Source: Candidatus Poseidoniales archaeon
Lineage (GTDB): Archaea > Thermoplasmatota > Poseidoniia > Poseidoniales > Poseidoniaceae
Assembly: GCA_003602605.1 (NCBI GenBank)
Contig: QQRW01000055.1
Coordinates: forward strand, 1-52,219
Reading direction: 5' to 3'
Length of the DNA stretch: 52,219 nt
The notes below the pieces were generated by a model. It was not told the origin of the DNA and searched no databases. It worked only from the letters and a program-made list of their open reading frames with translations. Of the stretch, positions 51,136-52,219 are shown one piece after another. How positions within the stretch are numbered: position 1 is the first letter of the stretch; each line of letters begins with the position of its first letter. The translations under genes and the position numbers were made by a program.

Positions 51136-52209
51136 ATGACTATGTCGGAGACACTCATTGATGCCGACATCCGCAAAGCACGCACGCTTCCGTCTCGGTT
51201 TTACACCGACCCACTCGAATTTGAACGGCTCAAGAGGGTCTTCACTGGATGGCAATTTGCAGCCCACACATCAGAACTGGAAACACATTCCATGCTACCT
51301 CTTACGCATATTGAAGCCATAACTGGAGAATCAGTCTTGCTTTTACGAGACAAAGAAACGCGTTGCCTTTCCAATGTATGTACGCACCGAGGAATGCGCT
51401 TAGCACTCGAAGCCTGTACGAAGAAAACGCTGCAGTGCAGATACCACGGCCGCACCTTCAATCTCGACGGCACTTTCCGCCACATGCCGGAGTTTGAACA
51501 GGCCATTGGATTCCCGAGTGAAGAAGACAACCTCCATCAATTTCCGCTCAAACAGTGGTTGGGGATGTATTTCACATCCCAAAAAGAAGTACCGGATTTG
51601 CCGTGGAATCTGTTGGAAGAACGGTTGGGATTCGTATCGCCTACCTCGTTCACGCACGACTCTCATCGTGATCGAGATCATACGATTGACGCCAATTGGT
51701 TGCTTTACATCGACAATTATCTCGAAGGGTTTCACATTCCTTATGTTCATCCTGAATTGAACCAAGCGCTCGATTATTCGGGCTATACTACCGAGACCTT
51801 TGACGGTGGAGTGCTGCAGATCGGCAAGGCGGTTGAAGGCGATGTCAAGTTCGAATTACCGCCAGGACATCCTGATGAAGGTCAAGACATTGCAGCGTAT
51901 TACCTGTGGCTGTTTCCGAACATGATGTTCAATTTCTACCCCTGGGGATTGTCGGTCAATGTGGTCATACCTGTCTCACACAAGCAGTGCCGTGTACTCT
52001 ACCGCGGTTATGTCAGCGATGCTGAACTTGCCAGTCAAGGCGCAGGTTCAGTGCTTGACACGGTTGAGGAGCAAGACCAATGGGTAATCGAAGAAGTGCA
52101 GAAAGGCATGGCTTCCAGAGCCTATGATCGCGGGAGGTATTCGCCTACACGAGAACAAGGCGTGCATCATTTCCATCGAATTTTAAGCCAGTTGTTTGTT
52201 GAAGAGTAG
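51136..52209 (+). CDS. Rieske-type oxygenase, alpha subunit
   Basis: Terminal oxygenase with a Rieske [2Fe-2S] cluster and a mononuclear iron site that uses O2 to hydroxylate or demethylate its substrate. Cluster ligands are C82-x-H84 (NVCTHRGMRL) and C101-x2-H104 (QCRYHGRTF). Catalytic iron ligands lie in IDNYLEGFHIPYVHP (H200 and H205), with a C-terminal Asp (EEQDQWV). The 357-residue length is that of ring-hydroxylating dioxygenase and choline/carnitine-monooxygenase alpha subunits. No ferredoxin or reductase gene is in view, so its electron source is unknown. ATG 51136 is preferred; 51142 is also possible. The gene is complete at the right end. Confidence 0.9.
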   Translation: MTMSETLIDADIRKARTLPSRFYTDPLEFERLKRVFTGWQFAAHTSELETHSMLPLTHIEAITGESVLLLRDKETRCLSNVCTHRGMRLALEACTKKTLQCRYHGRTFNLDGTFRHMPEFEQAIGFPSEEDNLHQFPLKQWLGMYFTSQKEVPDLPWNLLEERLGFVSPTSFTHDSHRDRDHTIDANWLLYIDNYLEGFHIPYVHPELNQALDYSGYTTETFDGGVLQIGKAVEGDVKFELPPGHPDEGQDIAAYYLWLFPNMMFNFYPWGLSVNVVIPVSHKQCRVLYRGYVSDAELASQGAGSVLDTVEEQDQWVIEEVQKGMASRAYDRGRYSPTREQGVHHFHRILSQLFVEE

Positions 52210-52219
52210 AGCATCGGTA

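Overview
The window looks like a genome segment of a marine planktonic euryarchaeon, most probably Marine Group II (Ca. Poseidoniales, Thermoplasmatota). Archaeal markers are a Sec61-beta subunit, an archaeal 4-phosphopantoate--beta-alanine ligase, a XerA-type recombinase, an NSUN-family RNA methyltransferase, a THEP1-type NTPase and a tRNA-Ser without encoded CCA. Mixed with these are bacterial-looking genes: an A1-type heme-copper oxidase operon, a fused RibD and a Liv-type ABC transporter. The genus-level assignment is inference. Coding density is very high: no gap exceeds about 230 bases, and many neighbours overlap by 4 bases (ATGA/GTGA) or abut.

Layout. 1-2.9 kb: gcvH (cut by the window edge), Sec61-beta, two unrecognised genes, a helix-hairpin-helix protein with a histone-H1-like tail, and a small Cys-motif protein. 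2.9-5.4 kb: XerA and a RimK-like ATP-grasp ligase with a TrkA-C-like tail. 5.4-12.9 kb: large envelope proteins (a two-TM Pro-rich protein, a membrane-anchored SAP-domain protein, a subtilisin/P-domain/Ca-repeat protease) and a CoA-binding protein. 13-15.9 kb: cofactor genes (NadC-like, 4-phosphopantoate--beta-alanine ligase) and an isopropylmalate/isocitrate dehydrogenase relative. 16-20 kb: small membrane proteins, then a sugar nucleotidyltransferase, a short UDP-sugar dehydrogenase and a GtrA-like protein. 20.2-24.4 kb: a DUF2237 protein, a TerB-like pair, a solitary Eco57I-type DNA methyltransferase, and a THEP1 NTPase. 24.4-30.1 kb: a polytopic membrane protein, NSUN, a secreted protein, Lrp, Toprim and YggU.

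30.3-36.9 kb is an aerobic respiration operon: CoxB, CoxA, CoxC, a subunit IV and a Sco1-like copper chaperone. All catalytic ligands are present, but nearly every subunit carries extra domains: a large insertion in CoxB, a Reeler-like periplasmic domain on CoxA, a His-rich two-TM extension on CoxC, and repeat/EGF-like/TM modules on Sco1. Next come tRNA-Ser(TGA), a lipoprotein, a lipid kinase, RibD and a GNAT enzyme.

41.5-49 kb holds a Liv/HAAT-family ABC importer with unusual consolidation: a lipoprotein with two tandem near-identical binding domains, a 1203-residue LivH-LivM fusion permease, and separate LivG and LivF. The window ends with a TauE/SafE-like transporter, an aldo/keto reductase, a cupin and a Rieske oxygenase. 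The strongest candidates for undescribed biology are the duplicated-binding-domain/fused-permease transporter, the elaborated oxidase, the HhH/H1-like protein and the TerB-pair/methyltransferase island.
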